Source of the DNA: Nocardia flavorosea
GTDB taxonomy: Bacteria; Actinomycetota; Actinomycetes; Mycobacteriales; Mycobacteriaceae
DNA: 64,000 nucleotides
NCBI RefSeq assembly: GCF_015477805.1
Contig: NZ_JADLQL010000001.1
Span: forward strand, 248,001-312,000
Reading direction: 5' to 3'
Under the pieces are notes generated by a model. That model saw only the letters and a list, made by a program, of their open reading frames with translations, did not search any database and had not been told where the DNA came from. Position numbers and translations under genes: made by a program. Below, piece after piece: positions 45,220 to 52,416 of this stretch; positions within the stretch are counted from its first letter, which is position 1, and every line of letters begins with the position of its first letter.

Positions 45220-45861
45220 TCAGTTTACTCCCGGAGCCACTCCGGCAGAAGGTCTGACGGTCTCCCGGTCAGTGGCGGCGAAACCCGGCAACCAGCCGTT
45301 CACCAGCGGAATCATCGCCTGGATCAACGGCCCGATCGCGACCGCGTACACCACGGTGCCGAGGCCCACCCCGCCCCCGAGCAGCCAGCCGGTGATCAGC
45401 ACCGAGACCTCGATTGTCGTCCGGACCAACCGGACCGACAAACCGGTCCGCCGCACCAAACCGGTCATCAACCCGTCGCGCGGTCCCGGACCGAGCCCGG
45501 CCCCGATGTACAACACACTGGCCAGCGCGTTGAGGACCACCGCGAGCATCATCGCGCCCAACCGCACCGGAAGCGATTCCCACTCCGGCAGCAACCACAG
45601 CCCCACATCGACCGATACCCCGACCAGTACGACATTGCTCAGCGTGCCGAATCCCGGCCGCTGCCGCAGCGGTATCCAGGCCAGCAGGACAACGGCGCCG
45701 GTCACGATGGTGACCGTCCCGAAACTCATCGGGACATGCCGTGTCACACCCTGATGGAACACATCCCACGGATCCAAACCCACCGCGGCCCGGATCATCA
45801 CGGCCATCGAGAACCCGTACAACCAGAGACCGGCGAACAGCGCCACGAGACGTCGGATCAT
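45220..45861 (-). CDS. YczE/YyaS/YitT-type integral membrane protein
   Basis: 213-residue membrane protein with five to six hydrophobic helices. Conserved pieces are GLWLYGFSMAVMIRAAVGLDPWDVFHQGV at the N-terminus, typical of the YczE group, and LYIGAGLGPGPRDGLMTGLV, the duplicated half. The family is uncharacterised; in Bacillus YczE is needed for bacillomycin production together with Sfp. No Shine-Dalgarno is obvious for the chosen ATG. It lies between an MBL-fold gene and a P450 on the same strand. Confidence 0.85.
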   Translation of the reverse strand: MIRRLVALFAGLWLYGFSMAVMIRAAVGLDPWDVFHQGVTRHVPMSFGTVTIVTGAVVLLAWIPLRQRPGFGTLSNVVLVGVSVDVGLWLLPEWESLPVRLGAMMLAVVLNALASVLYIGAGLGPGPRDGLMTGLVRRTGLSVRLVRTTIEVSVLITGWLLGGGVGLGTVVYAVAIGPLIQAMIPLVNGWLPGFAATDRETVRPSAGVAPGVN

Positions 45862-45943
45862 GTGATGAGCATGCCGGGCTACCGGACTGCTCGTACAGGT
45901 CCACCTACTCAGCACTGGCCTCTTACCGGAGGGTCCGGTGGAT

Positions 45944-47134
45944 TCACCACATGATGTGTACGGCAACCGGTCCGGTGTCGGCGTGGCTGTGGACCCACCG
46001 AATATCGCGAATATCGCCGTGCAGCCTGATACCCGGAAGCTGCTGGGCCAGTGTTCGTAAGGCGATGCCGATTTCGAGGCGAGCCAGGGCGGCGCCGAGG
46101 CAATGGTGGGGGCCGCGGCCGAACGCCATATGGCGACCGGCCTGCTGGTGTGTCGTCATCCGGTGCGGGTCGAATCTGTCGGGCTCAGGGAAGTGGGCCG
46201 GGTCGCGATTGGCGGCTTCGAGCCGCACGAGGACCATGTCACCGGCCCGGATCGGCGTTCCGGCCAGGTCGACATCCTCATGTGCCCAGCGCGGGAATGC
46301 CTCACCGATCTGGCCGATCTGCAATCGGGCAATTTCCTCGACGATGGCGTCCAACTCGCTTGTCCCGCAGCTTCCGAGCGCAGCCAACCGGTTTTCGGTG
46401 GTCAACTGCATCACGCCGACCGAGATGGCGTTGGTGGCGGTCAGGTAGCCGGAAGCGAGAATTGTCAGGGTGAGTGTCGTGAGTTCGTAGTCGTCGAGCC
46501 GCCCGTCGCCGCTATCGCCCGCCTCGATGAGAGCGCTGAGCAAGTCGTCGCCCAGTTGCCCACGTTTGGTGGCGATCAGTTCACCGACGAAGCCGGCGAA
46601 GGCCGTCCAGGCGTGCTCTGCGGTCTCGGCCCCGCCTTCGGCGAGGAAGTCGGCTCTGCTTGCGGCGTCGGCGAGTTCACGAAACCGGCTCCGTTCTGTG
46701 ATCTCCACGCCGAGCAGATCGGCGATCACCGCGATGGAAAGCGGCGCGGCGAACTCCGATACGAGGTCGGCGGGCTTCCCGGCGGCGGTCAGCGCGTCCA
46801 CCTGCTCGTCGGCCAACCGCTGCACGCATGACCGCAGCGCCTCGATCCGGCGGGTGGTGAACGCCTTGCCGACCAGGCGGCGAAGGCGTTGGTGTGGTTC
46901 GCCGTCCTGCAGCAGTGTGGCGCCGCCGCTGGGTGTCGCACCCGGTGCCACGACCCGGAAGCGCGGGTCGCTCAGCACCGTTGCGGCTCCGTCGTACGAC
47001 GTCACCAGCCAGGCCGGTTTCCCGGCCGAGGTGGTCACCGCCGACACCGGCTCGCGCGCGCGCAACTCGACATAGGCCGGTGGCGGGTTCAGCGGCTCCG
47101 GGCGATCGAATGGGAGAGACCGCGGCGAGTCCAT
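45944..47134 (-). CDS. Cytochrome P450
   Basis: 396-residue soluble P450. I-helix SGYLTA (228-233), an altered form in which Ala-Gly-x2-Thr is Ser-Gly-Tyr-Leu-Thr; K-helix EIAR (267-270); heme loop FGRGPHHC with axial Cys345. AAAGG seven bases upstream supports this ATG. It is divergent from a TetR gene across a perfect 21-bp inverted repeat, so it is very probably repressed by that TetR and induced by its ligand. No ferredoxin gene adjoins. The overall style is that of xenobiotic or secondary-metabolite P450s such as CYP105/107 types (inference). Confidence 0.93.
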   Translation of the reverse strand: MDSPRSLPFDRPEPLNPPPAYVELRAREPVSAVTTSAGKPAWLVTSYDGAATVLSDPRFRVVAPGATPSGGATLLQDGEPHQRLRRLVGKAFTTRRIEALRSCVQRLADEQVDALTAAGKPADLVSEFAAPLSIAVIADLLGVEITERSRFRELADAASRADFLAEGGAETAEHAWTAFAGFVGELIATKRGQLGDDLLSALIEAGDSGDGRLDDYELTTLTLTILASGYLTATNAISVGVMQLTTENRLAALGSCGTSELDAIVEEIARLQIGQIGEAFPRWAHEDVDLAGTPIRAGDMVLVRLEAANRDPAHFPEPDRFDPHRMTTHQQAGRHMAFGRGPHHCLGAALARLEIGIALRTLAQQLPGIRLHGDIRDIRWVHSHADTGPVAVHIMW

Positions 47135-47173
47135 GGGGGCACCTTTCGTTGTTCCGCCGGCCGACGGAGAAAC

Positions 47174-47239
47174 TTTCACATTGCAGTCGTATTGTAAAGA
47201 TGTTCGAGTGCTGCTGTCCAATACGACTGCAATGTGAAA
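47174..47239. promoter_or_regulatory. Perfect 21-bp inverted repeat between P450 and TetR genes
   Basis: Arms at 47174-47194 and 47219-47239 are exact reverse complements, 24 bp apart; the core of each is CACATTGCAGTCGTATTG. Each arm stands in the same orientation relative to the gene it faces, as expected for two copies of one operator, one per divergent promoter. Confidence 0.8.
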
Positions 47240-47249
47240 ACATCGAATA

Positions 47250-47861
47250 ATGCCGAAGCAGGTCGACCACCACGAACGCCGCACCCGCATTGCCGATGCT
47301 CTGTTACGGGTGGCCGCCGACCGTGGTGTGGAAGCGGTGAGCCTGCGTCACGTGGCCGCCGAGGCCGGGGTATCGACCGGGATGGTGCAGCACTATTTCC
47401 GCACGAAGGACGAGATGGTGGACTTCGCGTTGGAGGCGGTCAGCGAACGCACCCGCTCCCGGCTCGCCGGCGAAATCGCTGACCTCGGTCCGGCGCCGGC
47501 GCCGGAAGTATTTCTCCGCGCCCTGCTCGTTCAGCAGCTCCCGTTCGATGAAACGCGACGCATCGAGGGCCGTGTTGCGCTGGCCTTCTACGCCTACACC
47601 GCACGCAACTCCGCCATCGCAGCGAAACTCGATGCGGACACCGCCCAACTTGCCGACTATGTCGGAAACCTCATCCGCGCTGCGCAAACCGCAGCCGAGG
47701 TTCCCGCTCACCTCGACCCCGTCCACACGGCGGCCGCGTTACTCGCACTCGTAGAAGGACTCGGCGTCCGGGCTGCTACCGGGTACCAGGCGCCGGAGGA
47801 TGCGCTCGCCGTACTGGATGCCCACCTGACGGCCGTGTTCGCGCCGGCTACCCGGCTGTAG
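47250..47861 (+). CDS. TetR-family regulator (BetI-like C-terminal domain)
   Basis: 203 residues. HTH at about 10-55: RIADALLRVAADRGVEAVSLRH, then AGVSTGMVQHYF and RTKDEMV. The ligand-binding domain has VALAFYAYTARN and ALVEGLGVRAATG, like TetR_C_6 proteins. The start lies ten bases after the right arm of the 21-bp repeat, so autoregulation is likely; no strong Shine-Dalgarno is visible. Divergent from the P450. The inducer is probably the P450 substrate or a related xenobiotic (inference). Confidence 0.92.
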   Translation: MPKQVDHHERRTRIADALLRVAADRGVEAVSLRHVAAEAGVSTGMVQHYFRTKDEMVDFALEAVSERTRSRLAGEIADLGPAPAPEVFLRALLVQQLPFDETRRIEGRVALAFYAYTARNSAIAAKLDADTAQLADYVGNLIRAAQTAAEVPAHLDPVHTAAALLALVEGLGVRAATGYQAPEDALAVLDAHLTAVFAPATRL

Positions 47862-48025
47862 CCGGCCACCTCCGCGGCGGACTCGCTCCCTTCCACCCCA
47901 TCGCCACGCATGGGCTGTGGGTTCAGGTTCTCGTAGGTATAGCGGACCGACTCTGTCCGCGATCGAACCTAGGGTCGCGTGCGGCGGCGCAAACACCGCC
48001 GCATCGACAGAATCAGGAGTACATG

Positions 48026-48406
48026 ATGAAACTCGTCTCGATCCGTCTGATCACCGATGACATCGAGCGAATGGTCGACTTCTACCAGCACGTGACCGAT
48101 ATCGACGCCACCTGGGCGACACCGGATTTCGCCGAAATAGTCACTCCGGCCGGCACTCTCGCCATCGGCAGCACCCGCACCGTGGCGCTGTTCGCGGCAG
48201 GCAGCGCGCGCCCGGCCGACAACCGCACCGCGATCATCGAATTCCTCGTCCCGGACGTCGACGCCGAATACCGGCGGTTGCGGGATAGAGTCGAGGATTT
48301 CGTCAACGAGTCCACGACGATGCCGTGGGGAAACCGGTCGCTACTGTTTCGCGATCCCGATGGCAACCTGATCAACCTCTTCACACCGGTCACCTCCCTC
48401 CCGTGA
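48026..48406 (+). CDS. Glyoxalase/bleomycin-resistance (VOC) superfamily protein
   Basis: 126-residue single VOC domain built of two beta-alpha-beta-beta-beta units: VSIRLITDDIERMVDFYQHV at the start and the closing RSLLFRDPDGNLINLF motif. Metal-ligand candidates are the C-terminal FRDPDGN Asp/Asn region. The family covers dioxygenases, glyoxalases and antibiotic-binding proteins, so function stays open. AGGAG lies seven bases before this ATG and four before another ATG one codon earlier. A GCGGAC-cgactct-GTCCGC dyad (47942-47960) sits upstream. Confidence 0.88.
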   Translation: MKLVSIRLITDDIERMVDFYQHVTDIDATWATPDFAEIVTPAGTLAIGSTRTVALFAAGSARPADNRTAIIEFLVPDVDAEYRRLRDRVEDFVNESTTMPWGNRSLLFRDPDGNLINLFTPVTSLP

Positions 48407-48631
48407 TGGAATTCTATTCCGCCGCGGAATGATGCGGCCTGGATGGTCTGAAAGCGGCCGATAAATAGTGTGCCCAACGTTGTTGGCCTTGTGTGCCTCC
48501 CACATGAGCCTCGAGGCGGGCTCTGACCGACTTCCCGCCCGCTGTCGCCATCAACGAACCCACCTGCCGACACTGACCGAACCGGTAGAGATCGAACGGG
48601 AACAGCTTGCGATGGACGGCTGTTTCGGTGG

Positions 48632-48982
48632 CTAGGCGGTGGCCGGTTGTAGTAGCGCTGCGAGGTCCGGGGGCATGGGCATCGGCCGGCGCAGCCCAAC
48701 TCGGGCGCGACCGGTGTTGCCTTCGGGGAAACGGCCGCTCAGCGAGGCGGGGGCAGCGACCACGATCCGGAGGACCTGGCCGAGGGCTTCGCGGCGGTCG
48801 CGTTGGCGGAGGGCGAGGGTGAACATGGCGAGGTGGTTGCCGGTGTGCAGCCACGGGTCGGGTTGGGACAGGATGTGCGCGCGTTCCAGGTGCAGCCAAC
48901 GTTGCGCGGTATCGGTGCTGGTTCGGGCGGCGCGCATTTCTGCGTGGTAGGCGGTGCGGGCGGCCTCGGGGATGCGGGGCAT
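48632..48982 (-). CDS. DUF3703 family protein of the metal-resistance cassette
   Basis: 116-residue soluble helical protein. The pattern TAYHAEMRAARTSTDTAQRW, LERAHILSQPDPWLH and GNTGRARVGL is that of DUF3703, a family repeatedly found beside CmtR-type ArsR regulators and CDF-type metal exporters in actinobacteria. GGAAGGA lies eight bases before the ATG. It follows the CDF gene by 26 bp as the last gene of the operon. Role in cadmium/lead or mercury handling is inferred from context only. Confidence 0.87.
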   Translation of the reverse strand: MPRIPEAARTAYHAEMRAARTSTDTAQRWLHLERAHILSQPDPWLHTGNHLAMFTLALRQRDRREALGQVLRIVVAAPASLSGRFPEGNTGRARVGLRRPMPMPPDLAALLQPATA

Positions 48983-49008
48983 GGCGGGGTCCTTCCGGTA
49001 TGGGCGGT

Positions 49009-49689
49009 TCAATCGCAGCAGTCGTGGCCGGTGAATTTTCCGGTGAGCTCGGCCGGGTTGGGGCAGCAGGGGCCGCCGCGCCGGGCCTCGATACCTTCGC
49101 GGACCGCGATGGCGGCGATGAACAGGGCGGCGAGCGGGTCGGCCCAGGACCACCCGAACAAGCTGTTCAGTAGCAGTCCGGCCAGCAGCACGGCTGAGAG
49201 GTAGGTGCAGAGCAGGGTCTGTTTCGAATCCGAAACCGCGGAGGCGGATCCGAGTTCGCGGCCGGCACGGCGCTGCGCGGTCGAGAGCACCGGCATGATC
49301 ACCAGGCTCACTGCGGCCAGGGCGATACCGATCGTCGAATGCTGGGCTTCGCCGCCGCCGAACAGGGCGCGGAGAGAGTCGGCGGTGACGTAGAGGGCCA
49401 GAGCGAAGAAGGAAAACGCGATGATTCGCAGCGCGACCTTCTCCCGCTTCTCGGGATCGCGGCCGGCGAACTGCCACGCCACCGCGGCCGCCGACGATAC
49501 CTCGATCACCGAATCCAGTCCGAAGCCGATCAATGCGGTGGAGGACACCCGGGTGCCCTCGGTGAGCGCGATGGCTGCCTCGATGACGTTGTAGGTGATC
49601 GTCGCGGCGACGAACCAGCGGATCCGCCGCGCCAGGACCGCACGGCGGGGGGTGTCCACGCCCGGAACCGCTGTTTCCCGCGAACCCAT
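49009..49689 (-). CDS. Cation diffusion facilitator (CDF)-type metal exporter
   Basis: 226-residue membrane protein with about six helices. The CDF metal site residues appear in GFGLDSVIEVSSA (helix 2, D-x3-E) and SDSKQTLLCTYLS (helix 5, D). The C-terminus is unusually Cys-rich (GGPCCPNPAELTGKF...CCD), replacing the usual cytoplasmic ferredoxin-like domain and giving a likely soft-metal binding tail. Its ATG overlaps the stop of the ArsR gene by one base (TGATG), so export and sensing are coupled. Cd, Pb or Zn export is the probable role. Confidence 0.9.
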   Translation of the reverse strand: MGSRETAVPGVDTPRRAVLARRIRWFVAATITYNVIEAAIALTEGTRVSSTALIGFGLDSVIEVSSAAAVAWQFAGRDPEKREKVALRIIAFSFFALALYVTADSLRALFGGGEAQHSTIGIALAAVSLVIMPVLSTAQRRAGRELGSASAVSDSKQTLLCTYLSAVLLAGLLLNSLFGWSWADPLAALFIAAIAVREGIEARRGGPCCPNPAELTGKFTGHDCCD

Positions 49690-50018
49690 CAGCAGCAGTT
49701 TTCGGTCACGGCGTCCGGGCAGCATGCAGGGTCCACCGCAAGCACGAGACCGAGTAGGTCCCCCAGTGCCGCGGCGATCCGGGGATCGGCGAGTTCGTAG
49801 CGGGAGCGCCGGCCTTCGGGCACCGCAACCACCAGCCCACAGCCACGCAGGCACGCGAGGTGGTTGGACAGGATCTGCCGGGTCACCCCGATCTGTTCGG
49901 CCAGCTCCGACGGGTAGCCGGGGGCTCGGCGCAGGCTCAGCAGGATCCGGGTGCGGGTCGGGTCGGATAGGGCGTGTCCGAACCGGGCGAGGGCATCGGT
50001 GTGTGCAGCGGTCTCCAC
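49689..50018 (-). CDS. ArsR/SmtB-family metal sensor, CmtR-like (Cd/Pb type)
   Basis: 109-residue winged-helix repressor. ALSDPTRTRILLSL, VTRQILSNHLACLRGCGLV and the wing RRSRYELADP match CmtR of M. tuberculosis. Metal ligands C56 and C60 in the recognition helix (HLACLRGC) are both kept, and C99/C100 near the C-terminus can supply the third thiolate, as C102 does in CmtR; a terminal CC pair is extra. GTG start, probably leaderless or nearly so, because an operator-like ATACAG...CTGTAT dyad lies 5-28 bases upstream. It heads the CDF-DUF3703 operon. Confidence 0.93.
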   Translation of the reverse strand: METAAHTDALARFGHALSDPTRTRILLSLRRAPGYPSELAEQIGVTRQILSNHLACLRGCGLVVAVPEGRRSRYELADPRIAAALGDLLGLVLAVDPACCPDAVTENCC

Positions 50019-50023
50019 CCGGC

Positions 50024-50046
50024 ATACAGTACATTCGTTTCTGTAT
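50024..50046. promoter_or_regulatory. ATACAG-(11)-CTGTAT operator of the CmtR-like gene
   Basis: A 6-bp inverted repeat with 11-bp AT-richer spacer, the imperfect 12-2-12-like geometry used by ArsR/SmtB proteins. It overlaps the region where the -10 (TACTGT on the minus strand) should be. Confidence 0.65.
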
Positions 50047-50341
50047 TCAGGAAAGGATGAACCTACAAGGTTCGATAGGCGATGCGGCGTAGACATCAGG
50101 TGTCATGCGGCCGATCTCGGCGAGGGCGCCCGGTGCCGTCGCAGCTGAGCAGGATCTCGAAAACGCGGCCAACTGGCCGAGTCGTGGCCAACCATGCGGA
50201 GTTTCGGCCACGGCTTCTGAGGCCCTGCATGTCTTGTAGGTTCTCAAAACTGTCTCGACGGAAGATACAGATCTCGACAGAACGTGAACGGGCTGTCAGC
50301 CTCTACGCCACGGCAAATCGTAATGAGCTCGGGGTAACGAA

Positions 50342-51088
50342 TTGCCCTCTGGCGAAAAGGAAACGAGGCCGTCGATCGTCGGTAACACCTGCCATCATGC
50401 ACGGTATGGCAACTCCCGACCCGTTGGCCCATTCCAGTGGCTCAACGCTCGCAACGGCGATGACCGCTGGCTGGGCGATATCTTCACCGTATCCTTTTTC
50501 CGCGGGCTCGCCTCGTCGGAGGTGGTGCGCCGCTTCAGCCGCGGCGCGGACCTGGGCCAGGAATCGGGCTTCGATGAGCTCGCAGCGCAGGCCGGCGAGT
50601 TCTCTTTCGAAACCGGCAGAGGATTCGGGGGAGGCGCCGTGGGTGTCTTGCAGGTCGGTGAGTGGAGCGTAGCAATCGAGCTGATCGGGTGGATGGCCAC
50701 GCTCCCCGATGTCCTGGCCGAATTGTCGCGTGATTGTGAGGTACTGGCCATCACTCGGCACGACTACGCTGAGGACAGCCTCGCGCACGCGATCGACGGC
50801 ACGATTGTCTCGGGATACAACTTGACGTGCCCTCACATACGATACGGCTCCGAGCCCGACCGGCTCAATGGGTTCATGCGGGAACTCGGCATGACGCTGG
50901 ACATGCGGGACCGGGACAACGAGCATGATTACGACGACGAGTACGACCGGGACGAGAGTCATTGGGACACCGCCTACTCTGCTGCCGTCCCGAGAGCTTT
51001 CGCCCTGGCCGCGAAGCTCACCCAGATTCGTTTCATCCCGGAAATGCTCGATCGTGCGATGCTCGTCGGACCCGTCGCGTACAGGTGA
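50342..51088 (+). CDS. DUF6461 family protein
   Basis: About 248 residues if started at this TTG, but the family domain begins near residue 33 (QWLNARNGDDRWLGDIFTVSFFRGL). Other DUF6461-like features are VVRRFSRGADLG, GGAVGVLQVGEWSVAIELIGW, the DYDDEYDRDE acidic stretch and SHWDTAYSAAVPRAFALA. No ATG lies in frame before the domain, so the start is uncertain and the N-terminus may be damaged. The base composition is a little lower in GC than its neighbours. DUF6461 proteins have no known function and are often linked to polymorphic-toxin immunity loci (inference). Confidence 0.7.
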   Translation: MPSGEKETRPSIVGNTCHHARYGNSRPVGPFQWLNARNGDDRWLGDIFTVSFFRGLASSEVVRRFSRGADLGQESGFDELAAQAGEFSFETGRGFGGGAVGVLQVGEWSVAIELIGWMATLPDVLAELSRDCEVLAITRHDYAEDSLAHAIDGTIVSGYNLTCPHIRYGSEPDRLNGFMRELGMTLDMRDRDNEHDYDDEYDRDESHWDTAYSAAVPRAFALAAKLTQIRFIPEMLDRAMLVGPVAYR

Positions 51089-51090
51089 TC

Positions 51091-51195
51091 GTCCAGTAGC
51101 CGCAGCGACGAGTACGGAACCTTCGGGCTGCCGACGACCCGGCGGAGCGCGCTCTCATCCAGCAGCAGGTCGACCTCGACCGGGTTGCGACGTCG
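51091..51195 (-). pseudogene. Fragment of an XRE/DUF5753 regulator
   Basis: The minus-strand stretch VDLLLDESALRRVVGSPKV is the conserved piece of the DUF5753 domain found in large actinobacterial XRE regulators, whose usual text continues with a MAEQLxHL-like segment. Here it shifts into unrelated residues and no HTH part remains upstream, so this is a decayed remnant about 35 codons long. Confidence 0.55.
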
Positions 51196-51230
51196 GGTGA
51201 TTATCCGCTGCCTGTTCAGCCGCACGGACG

Positions 51231-51389
51231 GTGAGGGAGTTCGGCCTGGTGATGGCGATCGGGTTGTCGCTGGGAGTGCTGCTGTGGGCTGTGTTCTGGC
51301 CGCAGCGTTGGCGGGCGGGGTCGGTCAGCTCGTGGTTTCGGCCGGTACGTCGACCGCGACCTCGCCGCCGAGCGTATGGCCACCGGTGA
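51231..51389 (+). CDS. Small single-pass membrane protein (52 residues)
   Basis: GTG-started frame: a hydrophobic helix (FGLVMAIGLSLGVLLWAVFW) flanked by a basic tail (RRPRPRRRAYGHR), a positive-inside type II arrangement. Its 3' end overlaps the C-terminal coding part of the convergent YiiX-like gene by 65 bp. An internal GTG-ATG could also serve as start. No Shine-Dalgarno is clear. It may be related in role to the other small membrane protein just beyond the YiiX-like gene. Confidence 0.4.
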   Translation: MREFGLVMAIGLSLGVLLWAVFWPQRWRAGSVSSWFRPVRRPRPRRRAYGHR

Positions 51390-51981
51390 GGCGCAGGTGG
51401 TCGCCGCTCCAGAATCGGCCCGGGTCGTACCAGTCGGGGCTGCGGTCCTCCGGTAGCAGGCCCATTGCCTGGTAGGTGGCGGCCACGATCTCTGCGCAGT
51501 AGGCGTTTTCGACTTCGCGCGCATCGGGTCGGCGGGACCGGCGGCGGGGCAACTGGATCCGGCCTCGGAACCAGCGGCCGGCGAGGGCGGCGGTGGAGGG
51601 GAAGGGGGTGCCGTCGAGCCGGGCGACGGTGCGCAGCACACCGTCTTCCATCTTGCGAGTGGCCGGGGGATCGAGCTGGCGCAGCCAGGCCTGCTGCCCG
51701 TACTTGTTGGCCCACACCATCACTGCGTCGCGCAGGTTGTGCAATTGGGCGCCGCGATGGGTAGTGCCCGACCACATATCGGTGAGCGACCGGCCGAGTT
51801 CGGCATGCCAGATCAGGGCCGGGAGATCGTCGATCACCACGGCCATCCCGACATGGTTCACCGGGCTGTTGGTGGTCATCCTGATCATCCGGTCGGCCGT
51901 GGAATGTCCACGGAACAGCCAGATATCGCCCGTTCTGGTGATCTCGACAGCCCGATCGAGATCGATGCCCGTACCCGCCAT
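51325..51981 (-). CDS. YiiX/NlpC-P60-like permuted papain-fold protein
   Basis: 218 residues. The fold is suggested by DIWLFRGHS, the active-site His in SPVNHVGMAVV, and the later Cys in NAYCAEIVAATYQAMGLL, giving the circularly permuted His-then-Cys order of the YaeF/YiiX group. No signal peptide is seen. Related actinobacterial proteins are annotated as hydrolases acting on lipids or peptides, none with proven function. The start codon is only 18 bp from the opposite start of a small membrane protein, so the two genes share a tiny divergent promoter region. Confidence 0.75.
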   Translation of the reverse strand: MAGTGIDLDRAVEITRTGDIWLFRGHSTADRMIRMTTNSPVNHVGMAVVIDDLPALIWHAELGRSLTDMWSGTTHRGAQLHNLRDAVMVWANKYGQQAWLRQLDPPATRKMEDGVLRTVARLDGTPFPSTAALAGRWFRGRIQLPRRRSRRPDAREVENAYCAEIVAATYQAMGLLPEDRSPDWYDPGRFWSGDHLRLTGGHTLGGEVAVDVPAETTS

Positions 51982-51999
51982 ACCAGTAGCCTAAGCGGT

Positions 52000-52233
52000 A
52001 TGAGGTGGTGGAAGGTGCTGGGTTTGGCGGGAGCGGCCGGTGTAGTGGCCACCGGCGTGGTGGTGGTGCGCGCCGAGCGGCGCCGCCGGGCCTACACACC
52101 GGATCAGGTCCGTGAGCAGTTACATGCCCGGTTCGCCCAGGCGGTGTCGGCCGCGGAGACCGCCGAGACACCCGAACCGGAATCGCGCGGTGTGCGGTTG
52201 CGCGCGTGGGCGCGGCGGATCTTCCGGCGGTGA
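52000..52233 (+). CDS. Small membrane-anchored protein (77 residues)
   Basis: An N-terminal hydrophobic helix (about 5-24, VLGLAGAAGVVATGVVVVRA) is followed by a strongly charged cytoplasmic part (ERRRRAYTPDQVREQLHARF...) ending in an Arg-rich tail (WARRIFRR). This layout is common in small Nocardia and Mycobacterium membrane proteins of unknown role. The ATG has TAGCCT six bases upstream and no Shine-Dalgarno, so it may be a leaderless transcript. Divergent from the YiiX-like gene. Confidence 0.65.
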   Translation: MRWWKVLGLAGAAGVVATGVVVVRAERRRRAYTPDQVREQLHARFAQAVSAAETAETPEPESRGVRLRAWARRIFRR

Positions 52234-52335
52234 CGATCCGGCCGTGGTGACGGGCGATTTGCCTCGGCGGCGGGGCATGCGCGGCCGCCCCTGCGGGGGC
52301 ACGCGAAAATAGTGACCCAGATCACCGTCCAGTCC

Positions 52336-52363
52336 TGTCAGGAATCCGGTCGCTGCCCCGTTC
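52336..52363 (+). promoter_or_regulatory. Candidate ECF41-dependent promoter
   Basis: TGTCAGG (52336-52342), 16 bp, then CGTTC (52359-52363), close to the TGTCACA-N16/17-CGTC pattern reported for ECF41-family sigma factors. It lies 54 bp before the flavoprotein gene that forms an operon with an ECF41-like sigma gene, fitting autoregulation. Confidence 0.5.
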
Positions 52364-52416
52364 AGAGGGCACGCGAACGAACGAGAGGTTCACGCGAACC
52401 GGACAGGAGCACCGTA

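Noticed and set aside
48414..48631. Minus-strand frame with KLFPFDLYRFGQ... and LSAAFRPSRP text downstream of the DUF3703 gene
   Set aside because: No start codon or ribosome-binding site of its own and no recognised family; possibly a relic, but not supportable.
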